A stretch of 64,000 bases of DNA from Symsagittifera roscoffensis (Eukaryota; Xenacoelomorpha; Acoela; Convolutidae): positions 25,061,536 to 25,125,535 of the forward strand of contig NC_087066.1 in the NCBI RefSeq assembly GCF_963678635.1, given 5' to 3'. The notes beneath the pieces are model-generated. The model saw only the letters and a program-made list of their open reading frames with translations. It was not told the DNA's origin and did not search any database. A program made the translations under genes and the position numbers. Shown piece by piece: positions 7,697 through 19,544 of the stretch; within the stretch, counting starts at the first letter, position 1; every line of letters starts with the position of its first letter.

Positions 7697-9842
7697 TGTA
7701 AGATCGCAATTTTCACACGTGATAATCGGACCGACCTCGTGCGTCGACGGATATTAGGCGTAGGCGCGAAACTATTGGCGGGGGAGTTGAAAGATAGTTC
7801 AAAAGTGATACTTACCAATTCAGACAGCTAATTTTACCCCCATGCGATTTTGAATGTAAACAATTTTGATAAGATAAGATCAAAAGTCACCAATTTTGAC
7901 AAAGCGCGCAAAATCTGGAACCCCCCCCCCCGGATTAGGAACCACTGGTCCGATCCTTATGAAAACTTGTGGGTGAATAATAGAGATGATTATAGGCATG
8001 CCAATTTCCAGACCCCTGGGACCCCAGGGGAGCGAGTGATAATGATTTCCGAAAATGCAATTAGCACTTTTATAAACCGGTAACTAATGGTCAGAGTGAC
8101 TTCATATTGCAATATGTTGTAGCCCTAGGCGAGGGAAGTTCACCACTGGGATTTTGAACGCATCCGGTTATTACTTCCGGTTTTACGCCCTATGTAAACA
8201 AAACCCACTTTTTGTTATTTCTCGACCCCTGATAATGCTAGGAGGCTGAAACTTGGGGGGATGGTAGGTTGGGCAAGACCTATAATGTATTAATGTTTCG
8301 ACCCAATCCGGCGGCTACGTCGGAAGCTATTAGTAATTGAAAATTGAAGTAGACTATTAACACCTGATAGTGATAATTGACTTGTGATTTTAATGCACCA
8401 ATGTGAAGGGGGGGGGACCAAACCCAGTACGGGGGACCCCTAGTGACCCAATCCTCTCCGGAACTTCCTATGGGGTGAAAATGGCAATTTTCGGGAGAAG
8501 TGTTAATTGACCCGAATTTTTCGATAATATGGGAAGGGATGGTCCGATATGAATGAAACTTAGTGGGAATGATCTACCATCGAAAAAAAGACGTTTGGAC
8601 GCGTTTGACCTCATTTGACCTCGGATGACCTCTTAGAGGTCATTTGGCATTTTTGACCCCAAGACCCCCGGAACCCCCTGATAAGCAATAAGTTAGCATT
8701 GTAAGGACCCGTAAGGGGTACCTACCCACCTGGGGAGGTAAGGGGAGGCCCCTAAATTGAGAAATTTTAGTTTTGACCTTTGTATCCAGCAAAAGTATTT
8801 TTCTGTAATTAGCAAACATTGGGGTCAGCTTAACCCACTCCACTTGGACTTTCGATAACAACGACAAACAAGTAAAAATACAGCACCGGACAAAAATTGG
8901 GAACATCTATGGGGGGAAGTGGGAATTTCGGGATGAAGATTTTATGAACAGCCCTAGCATATTAAATAAATTCTTGTGGTGTTTTTTCGGATCAAAACGG
9001 ACACGGGAAAGGGAATTACCCAGCCCTTGGACTTAGGGGAATAAAATTAAAAAGGACCAAAAATGGAAATTTTTCAAGTATCATGGAAGTTAAATTCCCC
9101 GTTATGTGAGAACTACCCAATTCATGGGAAAGGGAAAAAGTTAGGAAGAACTAAAATAAAATCATGCAAGGGGTCATTTGTAAAATACGATTGGGAGCTG
9201 ATTTTGTAATTGAACCCAATGTTTGCTCAGTATGTCCTGATTAACTAAGTGCCACCCGATGTTTAAATAAAGCTGACCTAATGGTTGATTTAGCTGATAA
9301 GTCCTGAGTGGCAGCTAGTTAAGTGAATGTTAGCAGAGATAGGGAACGGTACGCCTCTGACCGAACCGAAAGTAAAAAAGATAACGATAACCGATTAAGG
9401 ACAACCACCGAACTGGACAGAACAGTAGTTAACTACTATTAAGAGTAGTTGGTTCTCAATCAGAGAAGAGAGCAATTGATACTGGGAGAGAGTATAGTTG
9501 GTTCTCCGTTAGTTAGAGAGAACGAAGTTAAGACTTATAGAATTCAGACGGGTCCTGAGAGTGACTCGTGAAACTTTTAAAGTGAGTTCTCGACGCGAGA
9601 TTTTTAGTGAAGCTTTATGAAGCAAAGTTGAAGAGTTGTTTAGAATTGTTTGTAAAGTGAACTGCAAGAGGCACCTTTCCGGAATTTATCGCGGATTAAT
9701 TTCATTGATAATTAATAAATTGCATTCAGGCCACTTAGCGGTCCTCATACTCGGCAATTTATATATTTATTTCTGAATTCAATTACTATCCATTTTCTTG
9801 CGATTCTTTCCGAGGAAGAGAACATTCGAGAGCAATCGAGCA
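7697..9842 (+). repeat. 5' LTR of element C
   Basis: Starts TGTAAG and, by position of the PBS, ends CA at 9841-9842, so it has the TG...CA form. It is repeated nearly base for base from 16184. It contains an AATAAA at about 9714 near the expected poly(A) position and a TATATATTTATT tract at about 9760. Two short ORFs (7850-8083, 8640-8906) are not supported as genes. The unusual length (about 2.1 kb) is real, because the two copies align throughout. Confidence 0.85.
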
Positions 9843-9845
9843 AAG

Positions 9846-9859
9846 TGGGCGCAACCCAG
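9846..9859 (+). promoter_or_regulatory. putative tRNA primer binding site of element C
   Basis: TGGGCGCAACCCAG lies 3 nt after the LTR end. It begins with TGG as expected for pairing with a tRNA CCA 3' end. The tRNA species was not identified. Its position supports the LTR boundary at 9842. Confidence 0.45.
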
Positions 9860-10113
9860 TGTAGTACGTCGATCGACCACCAAACTCAACCTTTCAACCT
9901 AAGGGATTGTCGCCAAATAACGGATCACAGCTCACCCCTTCCTTGCTGGTTCTGGTATTTAGGGAAGGGACTTAGCGGACAATATAGAAGGGATATCTTG
10001 GGTCGAAACAGTCAAACTCCCCAAGGCGACATTGGCGCTCCTGGGTGGGCGCTCTTTGGACTACAGTTGCGTGAAAAGATACGTTTGATCAACTACTAGA
10101 CGATACGATTGCA

Positions 10114-11016
10114 ATGGCGATGAACGACGAAGATTGTCAACTGATGGCAGAGGCTGCGGTGGTGGCAGCAAACGCCCTCGACCGACAGCAAGGTGTGTTC
10201 GGATTCGGGACGATACGTTCGAACCGGTTTCCGTCCAGCAGCTACCAGAACTGGGCGGACTGGAGGAAGCACTTTGAATGGGTGGCCGATACGAACCGGT
10301 GGGACGACGAGCAAGCCCGGATGGTCCTGCCAAATTGTCTGACGGGTTAGGCACTTGACGAATTCACCAACATGCCAGCCCACTTCCGCGAAGAAATGGA
10401 GAGATTCGAACCACCAATTTTGGCAGCGATGTTGACTGAGCTCGATCACCGCATGATGTCGTTTCAGACACAAGCTGGGGCACGAGCAGAGTTCAAGAAC
10501 TTGATGCAGAGTGAAAAAGAAGTCCTCAGGGAGTTTTCCCGTCAAGTCAGATCCCTCGGTGATGTTGCGAATGGTAAGGTTGGGGCTCAGGCGAGGGACG
10601 CGATGAATCGTGAGCAGTTCATCGATGGACTTTTCGACTTCGAGCTACAGGACCAGCTATTGCGAGAAGACCTTGGGAACTTGGCACAAGCGGTCCCTCG
10701 CACAGAGGCACTGGATCTAGTGAACAAATCATCAAGGGCCAGGAACAGAAAGAGACTGCATCTTGGACGCGTGTCGGAGGGCATTCCCGAGACAACGGCT
10801 GAAACCAGTGTGGGGAGCGGATTGAGTGGGCGAGCACCTCAAGTGGGGACGAGCTCGGGTCGTCAACCAAAGGGTACAGACCAAAGGATCGACCAATTGG
10901 TGAGTGCTCAGGGTGACCACTTGACGCAGATGCAGAATATGACAGCCATGATGGGTAGGTTCGTTAACTCTGTTATCCCCGCACTCCACCCGGAAAACCT
11001 ACCCCGACAAGAATAG
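10114..11016 (+). pseudogene. gag: Gag of element C with one premature stop
   Basis: One reading frame from ATG 10114 to TAG 11014-11016, interrupted only by TAG at 10348-10350; the parts on either side are in phase. The product of about 300 residues has a capsid-like middle (RKHFEWVADTNRW, FREEMERFEPP, MREQFIDGL-type region) and a basic Ser/Arg stretch (SSRARNRKRLHLGR). Past the stop, the frame continues into a Gln/Arg-rich segment. A degenerate zinc knuckle lies in the next frame at about 11130-11173. The Gag call rests on position between PBS and protease and on the knuckle. Opposite-strand ORFs here are shadows. Confidence 0.7.
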
Positions 11017-11129
11017 GTTCAGCGACCCAGGCAACTGTTTGACCCCTACCCTGGCAAAAGTCGGCAAAGCTTTCAATCCAATGCAGGGGGGAGGTATGGG
11101 ATGGAAAGTACGATACCCCGCGGTAATTT

Positions 11130-11173
11130 TTCTCTTGTGGGCAACCCGGACACTTCGCGAAGCAGTTTCCCCT
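11130..11173 (+). pseudogene. remnant CCHC zinc knuckle of element C Gag
   Basis: In the third plus frame the sequence reads FFSCGQPGHFAKQFP, recognisable as C-x4-H with the last Cys changed to Phe and the first Cys lost. It is one base out of phase with both gag and the protease frame, so frameshifts lie on both sides. It marks the Gag nucleocapsid end. Confidence 0.6.
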
Positions 11174-11329
11174 GAAAACTTCGGATCCTTTAAACTAACA
11201 GGGGCCGGGACAGTAGAGGCATTCCAAGGAGGGTTTGTCCCGGCCAAATTTAAGAGACAACAACAGATAAATCGGGGTCCCCCGAACAGTGACGTTTCCC
11301 TGCGAGACCCCAAACCCCAGAAGCCCCCT

Positions 11330-12080
11330 CCTACCGTGAGATGGAGCGATGGCCCTACCGCGACCGAACAAGTGCAGTCCTTGATCCATGAGGCAAGCCC
11401 CAGCAAAGTGGTGGAACCGAAAAGAACCGTGACTAGCCAGTGTCAGACCGAAAAGTCTTTGGAGTTTGTGAGTGCGTGTCAGGTGCCTGAAGCACCTTTC
11501 GGACGTACAGCAGAAGCTAGCGTGGGGGGGGGGACCAGTGTAAAAGCTTTGGTGGATACTGGAGCCACAATCAACCTCATCCGCAGTGTAACTTACGATG
11601 GATTGAGGGAGCGCCCAAGCCTGAAACCCTACTACGGTTCCCTACAGACCGCAGATGGACGTCATGTGGCCGTAGATGGTTGCACTACAATGAAGTTGAA
11701 ATTCGGGTCAATCGATGACGACATAGAAGCCTTGGTAGTCCCAGAATTAAAAGCCGAGATGATTATAGGATTGCGATCCCTGAAGCAATTCCAGTGCTCC
11801 TTGGACTTTCATTGTGACAACTTGTGGACCGGACCGCAAGAAGGGTCGATTGTCCCTTTGCATTACGAACAATTGACATTCTCCTCGTCCCAACCGGAGG
11901 CGACCCAGTGTGTGGATGACCCACAAGGACTTCTATCATCCCCAGAGCCACCCGATACAAACTCAGCAGCTACCGGGGACGCCTGGCAACCCAACCAATC
12001 CCCGACAGACACAGAGGAGAGCGGTCACGAGTACGATGATGACCACGACGTTTGGGTCGATCGATCTACAAGTGGAAGCG
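11330..12080 (+). CDS. pro: aspartic protease region of element C
   Basis: Inside the longer frame 11039-12166, the coding-like part starts around 11330. LVDTGATINL has its catalytic DTG at 11555-11563. The conserved second block, MIIGLRSLKQF, lies at about 11759. This is the retropepsin fold that cleaves the Gag-Pol precursor. After about 12050 the meaningful frame shifts: the ORF tail (STSGSEASLGRRH) is nonsense, while the neighbouring frame continues as DLQVEARRHLDEDIEKIL into the RT N-terminus. The spacer is Ser/Thr/Pro-rich. A frameshift between pro and RT near 12055 may be decay or programmed; no slippery site could be assigned. Confidence 0.75.
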
Positions 12081-13143
12081 AGGCGTCACTTGGACGAAGA
12101 CATCGAGAAGATTTTGGAGTTAGCGGCACCGGGACTGACAGGGACCGAGAGAGACAGGCTTGCTGACCTTGTCCGATCATACCGGGACGTGTTTGCTCTA
12201 ACCGATGCCGAGTTAGGACGAACCAATTTAGTGACACATCGGATCGATACGGGGGACACGGGCCCAATAAAGATACCTGTTCATCGGACACTCCAGCCAA
12301 AATGCCGATCATCAGAGACGAAGTTTAGAGCATGCTGGAGAAAGGAGTGATCCGACCTTCCAAAAGCCCCTATAGTGCCCCAATTGTCTTACAGACATAG
12401 AAGGACGGGAGTTGCGTGGACTATCGGAAGTTGAATGATGTGACGGTCAAGGTCGCTTTCCCAATTCCGAAAATCCATCAAACGTTCGATGCACTCAAGG
12501 GACAGAAATAATTCTCGTCTCTGGACTTGGCAAGCGGGTATTGGCAAGTGCCCGTAGCCGAGGAAGACCGACACAAGACTGCCTTCGTGACCCCAGATGG
12601 AGGATTCTACGAGTATGTAATGAAGCCCTTCGGGTTGTCCAACGCCCCTGGGACGTTCCAGCGACTCATGAATGAGCTGTTTCGGGAACATTTGTGGAAG
12701 TGGGCTCTAGTGTTTCTTGACGATGTCTTGGTCTACAGTAGGTGTGAAGAAGACCACTTCTCACACCTGAAGGCTACATTCCAGCTACTTAGGGAGTCAA
12801 ACTTGAAGCTCAAACCGAAGAAGTGCAGGCTGGTTCAGAGGGAGGTCACTTACCTGAGCCACATAATTGGAAACGAAGGTATCCAAGTGGACCCCAAGAA
12901 AGTGGAAGTGGTTGAGAAATGGCCAGTACCCACCACGGTTACAGGAATCAGATCTTTACTCGGCTTCTGCAACTACTACCGTGGGTTTGTGAAGGACTTC
13001 GCGGAGATTGCAAGCCCATTGTCCGCATTGACGAAAAAGAAGGTGCCTTTCATTTGAACCGGCGAATGTCAGACAGCCTTCGATAGACTGCGGAAGGAGC
13101 TCGTCATGGCTTCAGTACTGGAGTTTCCCGACTACACGGGGAC
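12056..13143 (+). pseudogene. pol: reverse transcriptase of element C
   Basis: RT blocks in order: ALTDAELGRTNLVTHRIDTG (N-terminus, about 12200), VDYRKLNDVTVKVAFPIP (about 12416), SSLDLASGYWQVPV with catalytic Asp (about 12520), YVMKPFGLSNAPGTFQRLMN (about 12616), catalytic FLDDVLVYS at about 12713-12739, then LRLLGF-type SLLGFCNYYRGFVKDF (about 12955). It copies RNA into DNA. The longest intact piece is 12527-13057. Breaks: a frameshift near 12300-12330, TAG 12398-12400, TAA 12509-12511, TGA 13055-13057 where Trp is expected, and a one-base shift near 13138. The block after KDGS appears to lack the usual Trp-Arg-Phe. Class Ty3/gypsy is firm; activity is ruled out for this copy. Confidence 0.85.
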
Positions 13144-13560
13144 TTTATATTGATACGGATGCGAGCAATACCAGTTTAGGTGCGGTGCTCTCGAATGTCA
13201 TCAACGGGGAGGAAAGACTCCTCGTCTTTGCCAGCAGGGTGATGTCCAAAACGGAGACGAACTACTCTACGACAAAACGAGAAGCATTAGCCGTCGTGCC
13301 GGCGGTGAAGTGGTTCAAGTCTTATATCTGGGGCGTGAAGTTTGTCCTGCGGACTGACCGCTCCAGTCTCCAATGGCTCTTCAAACAGAAAGAGCCCGAT
13401 GGGATGACATTCCGAATGCAGCAGCAGCTTCAGGAGTTTGACTTCAATGTGGTCCATAGAGCCGGGGCAAAACACGGAAATGCGGATGGGCTCTCCAGAA
13501 TGCTAGAAGAGGGGCCCGACTGGATGCCAGGGGAGAAAGAGAAAGCATTCGGATCCTGCC
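13144..13560 (+). CDS. pol: RNase H domain of element C
   Basis: From 13146 the frame reads YIDTDASNTSLGAVLSN, giving the first catalytic Asp, then YSTTKREALAVVPAVKWF with the catalytic Glu, FVLRTDRSSLQWL with the next Asp, and HGNADGLSRM near 13500, the standard Ty3/gypsy RNase H end. It degrades the RNA strand of the hybrid. It is in frame with the integrase N-terminal part that follows. The upstream RT is joined only across a one-base frameshift and stops. An opposite-strand ORF at 13287-13475 is a shadow. Confidence 0.85.
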
Positions 13561-14048
13561 CAGAGCCAATTTCCCTCGAGGAGGCCTTACAGGAAGTAAA
13601 TCAACACCGAGTGGAGACTGTTGCAATGGTCAGTGATGAAACCGATGGAGAGGAGGAAGTGGATACAATCACCTGGGAAAGGACTCCCTCAGAAATCTCC
13701 GCTCTCCAAAAAGAGGACAAAGCGGTTGCTCAGGTGTTCTACTGGGCCAGTTTGGAATCTGAAACTGGTGATAGGCCTTCACTAGGGACGAGCCTAGTTC
13801 CCAAATACCAAGCGATTCAATACGGTCCCGAGGCCCTAGCATACTGGTCAAGATGGAACGAGCTAAGTATCCGCGGAGGGGTCCTATACAAGAAGTGGTT
13901 CCCGAAGGATGACAGGGGGCCAATCTTGCAGACGGTGGTCCCAGCAGCGGGACGAAGGGAGATCCTGAACCAGCTTGACTCATCCCAGACCAGTGGTGGA
14001 CACTTTGCGGTAGAGAAGGCGCTAGCCCGGATCTGCCAGCGGTTCTGA
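13561..14048 (+). CDS. pol: tether and integrase N-terminal zinc domain of element C (broken)
   Basis: The RNase H frame continues through an acidic linker and reaches GGHFAVEKALARICQRF at about 13993, the usual start of the HHCC zinc domain of integrase. It then ends at TGA 14046-14048. The cysteine half, VQWCLTCAARS, appears in another frame from 14059. The first His of the HHCC motif, expected a few residues before GGH, is not seen. Two changes (a stop and an inserted base near 14056) separate the halves. Confidence 0.65.
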
Positions 14049-14058
14049 TGGGCCCACA

Positions 14059-14715
14059 ATGAGGCCGGATGTGGAAAAGAAGGTTCAGTGGTGCCTCACC
14101 TGTGCAGCCCGAAGCACCGGTGGGAAAAAAAGGGTGGCTGGCTTGATCATTTTTCAAGTGGGAATTCGATTCAGCACTGTCGCAGCGGACATTCTCGGAC
14201 CAGTAACGTTAGCCACACGGACGCGGGCTAAGCACATCTTAGTCATGACCGACTTGTTCACCAAATATGCGGTCGCGGTATCCCTAGTGTCAACGGACTC
14301 TGCGGAAGTGGCACGGGAGTTAGTGGAACATTGAGTACTGAAGTTTGGAGCACCGAATGTGCTGCAAAAGGATCAGGGCAAGAACTTTGGAAGCAACCTC
14401 ATACTGGAAATGTGCCGACTCCTAGGAATCGATAAATCACGAACTTCCCCCTATCATCCCCAAGGAAATGAACAAGTTGAACGCCATAACAGGGTGATAG
14501 CAGATGTCATCTCGAAGTACTGCGCCGACAACCCGAGAACGTGGGATACAGTTCTGCCGTACTTGAACTTTTTCTATAATACCACGATCCACAGGACCAC
14601 AGGCGCGAGCCCTTTAATCTTGTCCACGGACAAGAATGTCAGTACCCGATTGACTTGTTTTATCCGAAGCCACACGATGAAGTGCACACCCAAGATGTCT
14701 TTGTGGTGTGGTTGA
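14059..14715 (+). pseudogene. pol: integrase catalytic core of element C
   Basis: Two in-phase ORFs (14059-14334 and 14359-14715) are separated by TGA 14332-14334. The first has WCLTC and VAADILGPVT (first catalytic Asp), the second LQKDQGKNFGS (second Asp) and SPYHPQGNEQVERHNR (catalytic Glu), so the D,D-x35-E core is complete across the stop. It would insert the cDNA into the genome. The segment ends in a frameshift near 14650, after GASPLIL. A Trp is commonly found where the TGA lies. Confidence 0.85.
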
Positions 14716-15457
14716 ACGAGCAGTTCCGCGATGCCCACAGCAGCGCTCGGGAGCTTCTGGCGACAATCAGCGCCGACAAAAAGATCAGTGTAGGAAGAAG
14801 GTCCACGGCGATCCTTACGAGATAGGTGACAAAGTATGGGTTTGAGCGAAGGAGAAGATAAAGTCGAAGAAGTTTTTCCTACCCTGGGAGGGTCCTTACG
14901 TGATCTTGTCGAAAGTCTCTGAAGTCAACTATAAAGTGGCAAAGGTGACTACCTCCAACGAGGTACGGTTCCTCCAGTTCAACATGCTCAAACCCTATGT
15001 GGAAGAAGTGGCAAACCCCAACGAAGAGACAAATAGAGCGAGAGCAACCCCATCGCGCTCGGGTGGATTCTTCGAGGACCCGGGAGCCGAGGATGAGGAT
15101 GTAGAACTAGACTCCAAGGAAAGGGGCAACCATGGGTTCAGACCCTTACGATTGTACGGCCTTCCTACTGTCCCGCCATTTCACACGGAAATTGACCTTC
15201 CTAATGAGCGGCTACCCGAAGCTGAAGTATTTCTCCCCGAAGCCGACGTGGTGGAGACTTACGATGCAGCGGATTTTGAAACCAGGAAGGAAGACGAACA
15301 CTTAGCGCTTCCGGTGGTGCAGAACGAGGAGCCCCCGGAACCAGCGGCGAGCCAGGAACAGGGAGGCCAGCCAGCAGAGAAGAGCGAGGGCCGAACCACT
15401 CGTACACGACGATGCCCTCCACAACGATTCGGCATCGACGAATTTGTGTGGCGCTAG
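14716..15457 (+). pseudogene. pol: integrase C-terminus with GPY/F module and acidic tail, element C
   Basis: After the frameshift near 14650 the frame gives DPYEIGDKVWV, then TGA 14843-14845, then KKFFLPWEGPYVILSKV (14866-14925), the GPY/F signature of many Ty3/gypsy integrases. The reading frame 14900-15457 (185 codons) continues with FNMLKPYVEE and a long Glu/Asp/Pro-rich tail ending RRCPPQRFGIDEFVWR. The tail may help target-site choice by tethering; that is inference from other lineages. The last segment is intact. No envelope-like ORF follows. Confidence 0.75.
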
Positions 15458-16183
15458 TGGCCAACTCAAATCAGCCTAAAACACTTTTTGATACTTTCAT
15501 CCAACCACTGTATTTGCCATTTACTTCGATTGATCCGTATACCCTTGGACAAAGGAGGGACTGGGAAACTTGAAATTTCGGAATGATTAGTATGGGATAG
15601 TTGAGAAGTTTGATGGTGTAATCATATGGGTCTCTTACTGAAAGTACTTAAAGGGGGAAGAAAGATTCGAAACCTCCCCGGTCTTTTCCTTAAATTAGTG
15701 CTGTTTAGATTATAAACTGTAATTTGGGACTCAACCCATGGCGGGTCGACTGGTCGTGAGTTGAAACTTTATTTATTTGGACTGTAACTATATAACCATG
15801 GTATGGGGTGCTTTTTTGTAATCAGGAGTCACTCCACCTCTCGGAAATTTACCTGGGCATGATAGAAACACGAGAGGTTGGGTTGTGCCAAGCGGAGTAA
15901 TTTTATAAGAGTCAAGTCCCCAGTCAGGTATTCATCTGACGCTTTTCCAGTGCTATCTACCAGGACGTGTGTAACCTATATACCATGGGGACTGACTGAC
16001 TAATCTGCGATAGGAATTAGGACTACTGCCTCGCAATTGGAACGTGGAACTATGGATAGGTTGTTTTTCTACGAGCAGTAGTGAACGGGTATTTACGTGG
16101 TAGCTATAGGTTTAGTGGTAGTTGGTATGGGATTTTGGTATGATTGATTGTTTACCCTTATTGAGGACAATAAGTGAATAGGA
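15458..16183 (+). other. 3' non-coding region of element C
   Basis: No ORF. A purine tract, AAAGGGGGAAGAAAGA, at about 15650-15664 looks like a polypurine tract, yet the repeated LTR sequence begins only at 16184, about 520 bp further on. The sequence just before 16184 (GGACAATAAGTGAATAGGA) is a weaker candidate. The region is not repeated at the left end of the element. Confidence 0.5.
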
Positions 16184-18238
16184 TGTAAGTTCGCAATTTT
16201 CACACGTGATAATCGGACCGACCTCGTGCGTCGACAGAAATTAAGCGTAGGCGCGAAACTATTGGCGGGGGATTTGATAGATAGTTAAAAGTGATACTTA
16301 CCAGTTCAGATAGCTAATTTTATCCCCATGCTATTTTGAATGTAACCAATTTTGATAAAATAAGATCAAAAGTCACCAATTTTGACAAAAGAGCGCAAAA
16401 TCTGGAAACCCCCCACCCCCGGATTAGGAACCACTGGTCCGATCCCTGTGAAAACTGGTGGGTGAATAATAGAGATGATTTTAGCCGGGCATGCCAATTT
16501 CCAGACCCCTGGGACCCATGGGGAGCGAGTGATAATGATTTCCGAAAATGCAATTAGCACTTTTTGTAAACCGGTAACTAATGGTCAGAATGACTTCATA
16601 TTGCAATATGTTGTAGCCCTAGGCGAGGGAAATTCACCACCGGGATTTTGAACGCATCCGGTTATTAGCTCCGGTTTTACGCCCTATGTAAACAAAACCC
16701 ACTTTTTGTTATTTCTCGACCCCTGATAATGCTAGGAGGCTGAAACTTGGGGGGATGGTAGGTTGGGGAAGACCTATAATGTATTAATGTTTGGACCCAA
16801 TCCGGCGGCTACGTCGGAAGCTATTAGCAATTGAAAATTGAATTAGGCTATTAACACCTGATAGTGATAATTGACTTGTGATTGTAATGCACCAATGTGA
16901 TGGGGGGGCCCAACCCAGTAGGGGGACCGCTAATGACCCAACCCTCTCCAGAACTTCCTATGGGGTGAAAATGGCAATTTAGGGAAAAGTGTTAATTGAC
17001 CCAATATTTTCGAAAATATGGGAAGGTATAGTCCGATATGAATGAAACTTAGTGGGAATAATCTCCCTTCGAAAATAGGACGTTTGGACGAGTTTGACTT
17101 CATTTGACCTCGGATGACTTCTAAGAGGTCATTTGGCATTTTTGACCCCAAGACCCCCGGAACCCCCTGAAAAGCAACAAATTAGCTTTTAAGAACCCGT
17201 AAGGGGTACTTATCCAACTGGGGAGGTAAGGGGAGGCCCCTAAATCGAGAATTTCTAGTTTTGATCTTTGTACCCGAGCGAAACGGATTTTTTGTAATTA
17301 GCAAACATTGGAGTCAGTTTAACCCACACCACTTGGATTTTCGATAAGAACGACAAACAAGTAAAAATACAGCCCCAGACAAAAATTGGGAACATCTATT
17401 GGGGAAATGGGAATTTCGGGATGAAGATTTTATGAACAGCCCTAGCATATTAAATAAATTCTTGTGGTGTTTTTTCGGATCAAAACGGACACGGGAAAGG
17501 GAATTACCCAGCCCTTGGACTTAGGAGAATAAAATTAAAAATGACCGAAAATGGAAATTTTTCAAGTATCATTGAAGTTAAATTCCCCGTTATGTGAGAA
17601 CTACCCAATTCATGGGAAAGAGAAAAAGTTAGGAAGAACTAAAATAAAATCATGCAAGGGATCATTTGTCAAATACGATTGGGAGCTGACTTTGTAGTTG
17701 AACCCAATGTTTGCTCAGTATGTCCTGATTAACTAAGTGCCACCCCGATGTTTAATTAAAGCTGACCTAATGGTTGATTCAGCTGATAAGTCCTGAGTGG
17801 CAGCTAGTTAAGTGAATGTTAGTAGGGATAGAGAACGGTACGCCTCTGACCGAACCGAAAGTAAATAAAGATAACGATACCCGATTAAGGACAACCACCG
17901 AACTGGACAGAACAGTAGTTAACTACTATTAAGAGTAGTTGGTTCTCAATCAGAGAAGAGAGCAATTGATACTGAGAGAGAGTATAGTTGGCTCTCCGTT
18001 AGTTAGAGAGAACGAAGGGGAGACTTATAGAATTCAGACGGTTCCTGAGATTGACTCGTGAAATTTTTAAAGTGAGTTCTCGACGCGAGATTTTTAGTGA
18101 AGCTTTGTGAAGCAAAGTTGAAAAGTTGTTTAGAATTGTTTGTAAAGTGAACTGCAAGAGGCAGCTTTCCGTAACTTATCGCTGGTTAAATTCATTGATA
18201 CTTAATAAATTGTATTCAGGCCACTTAGCGGTCCTCGT
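16184..18238 (+). repeat. 3' LTR of element C (truncated by gap)
   Basis: It repeats 7697 to about 9750 with scattered substitutions and small indels, starting TGTAAGTTCGC. About 90-100 bp at its right end, including the CA terminus, would fall inside the N run. Short ORFs (16320-16560, 16930-17151) mirror those of the left LTR and are not genes. Confidence 0.9.
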
Positions 18239-18438
18239 NNNNNNNNNNNNNNNNNNNNNNNNNNNNNNNNNNNNNNNNNNNNNNNNNNNNNNNNNNNNNN
18301 NNNNNNNNNNNNNNNNNNNNNNNNNNNNNNNNNNNNNNNNNNNNNNNNNNNNNNNNNNNNNNNNNNNNNNNNNNNNNNNNNNNNNNNNNNNNNNNNNNNN
18401 NNNNNNNNNNNNNNNNNNNNNNNNNNNNNNNNNNNNNN
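18239..18438. other. assembly gap (200 N)
   Basis: An exact run of 200 N, probably a placeholder length. It hides the right end of element C and the junction with host DNA. The ORFs reported over it are artefacts. Confidence 1.
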
Positions 18439-19544
18439 CCGTTTCTCATTAGTATACACGAAGCCCAGGTGATTTTTTTTTCAGGTATGTTGTGCTCAAG
18501 TTTCTCTATTAATATTTGATGATCTTTGAGCTAGATTGAAAAAAAACTCGAAGTCTTACTAGGGTAATTTTACTAAGAACTAATTGTTTGTCTAATTTTG
18601 TGATGTTTTCAATCAATTCTTTTTTCCTTCTTTTAATCTCAAATGGACTATCCACTCAAATGGACTATCCTCGACAGGACTGTTAAGGCCTACTGATAGC
18701 TCCTCTGCGATTCGCAGGAACTACAATTATTATTATTATTATCTGGATATGCACAAATCAAACCAATTTGGCGCAACCAGTAAAAAGATCTGTCTTGAAG
18801 TGATCTCATCTATCGTACCGAAGTTAATGAGTGTTGCAGATTTTTGGTCGATTTTAAAATGCAAAATATATTTCCAGTTATGAGCTAAAACTGTAAGTTT
18901 TTACAGTTTTTGCATGTACACAAAAACTCTTCTCGAGAAGTTATTCAATCAAATTCAAGCTACAAATCAAGTTGCCTCATCTTCACGTTGCATCCAGTTT
19001 TATCACAACGAATAATAATATAAAAAATGCTAAAGAATCAGATCATATAAGTCGATCCAAAATTTTTGGGCTATCTAGATTACCGTTAGATGGTTAGACA
19101 GTTGCATTAGAATATTAGATTTTTTTGTGCGCATGATTTTTTTTTGATCAAATGAAATGTTCTGAAATTTTGTGATTATTTATTTTTTGAGTCAATCAAA
19201 AAAATTTTGCGAGCTCTTGTAAAATTTAAAGAGTTGATATTGCCATAAGCTTCTGCGCGGCAATCTAATTAAAAAAAAAACATTTTGTTTGAGTTCTTTT
19301 TGAGATATCCTATTTTGGCACACATTTTTCTGCCGCCAGCAAATTTTTGAAAAAGCTAAATGAGTATTTTTCAACTTTTTTTTCATCGGTTGATGTTGGC
19401 AACCAAAAATGAAGGAAAAAAATGTCCCTCAATTGCCTAATGGGATTTGAAACCATATAACAGAAACAATTCGTTTGATTATGCGTTCACTTTCTTTGCA
19501 GGTAAACTTATCGGCAATGAGCTGTTTGGCGGAAGATAGTTGTG
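18439..19544. other. AT-rich intergenic/intronic DNA
   Basis: No convincing gene or repeat structure. It includes a short ATT trinucleotide run near 18727-18742. Confidence 0.5.

Larger units (their letters stand above)
7697..18238 (+). mobile_element. Ty3/gypsy LTR retrotransposon C (defective, right end in assembly gap)
   Basis: Two direct LTRs of about 2.1 kb flank an internal region of about 6.3 kb. Its domains run in the order gag, CCHC remnant, protease, RT, RNase H, integrase with GPY/F, the Ty3/gypsy order. The internal region is more GC-rich than the flanks, a different base usage from elements A and B. At least seven in-frame stops and several frameshifts break the genes. The LTRs differ by roughly 5-7 percent by eye (not computed), indicating an old insertion. 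The end of the right LTR and any target-site duplication are hidden by Ns at 18239-18438. Confidence 0.9.

Noticed and set aside
18202-18459. ORFs spanning the N run
   Set aside because: Artefacts of untranslated N.
18763-18785. TTTGGCGCAACCAGT as a second primer binding site
   Set aside because: Similar to the element C PBS by chance; no LTR or element follows it.
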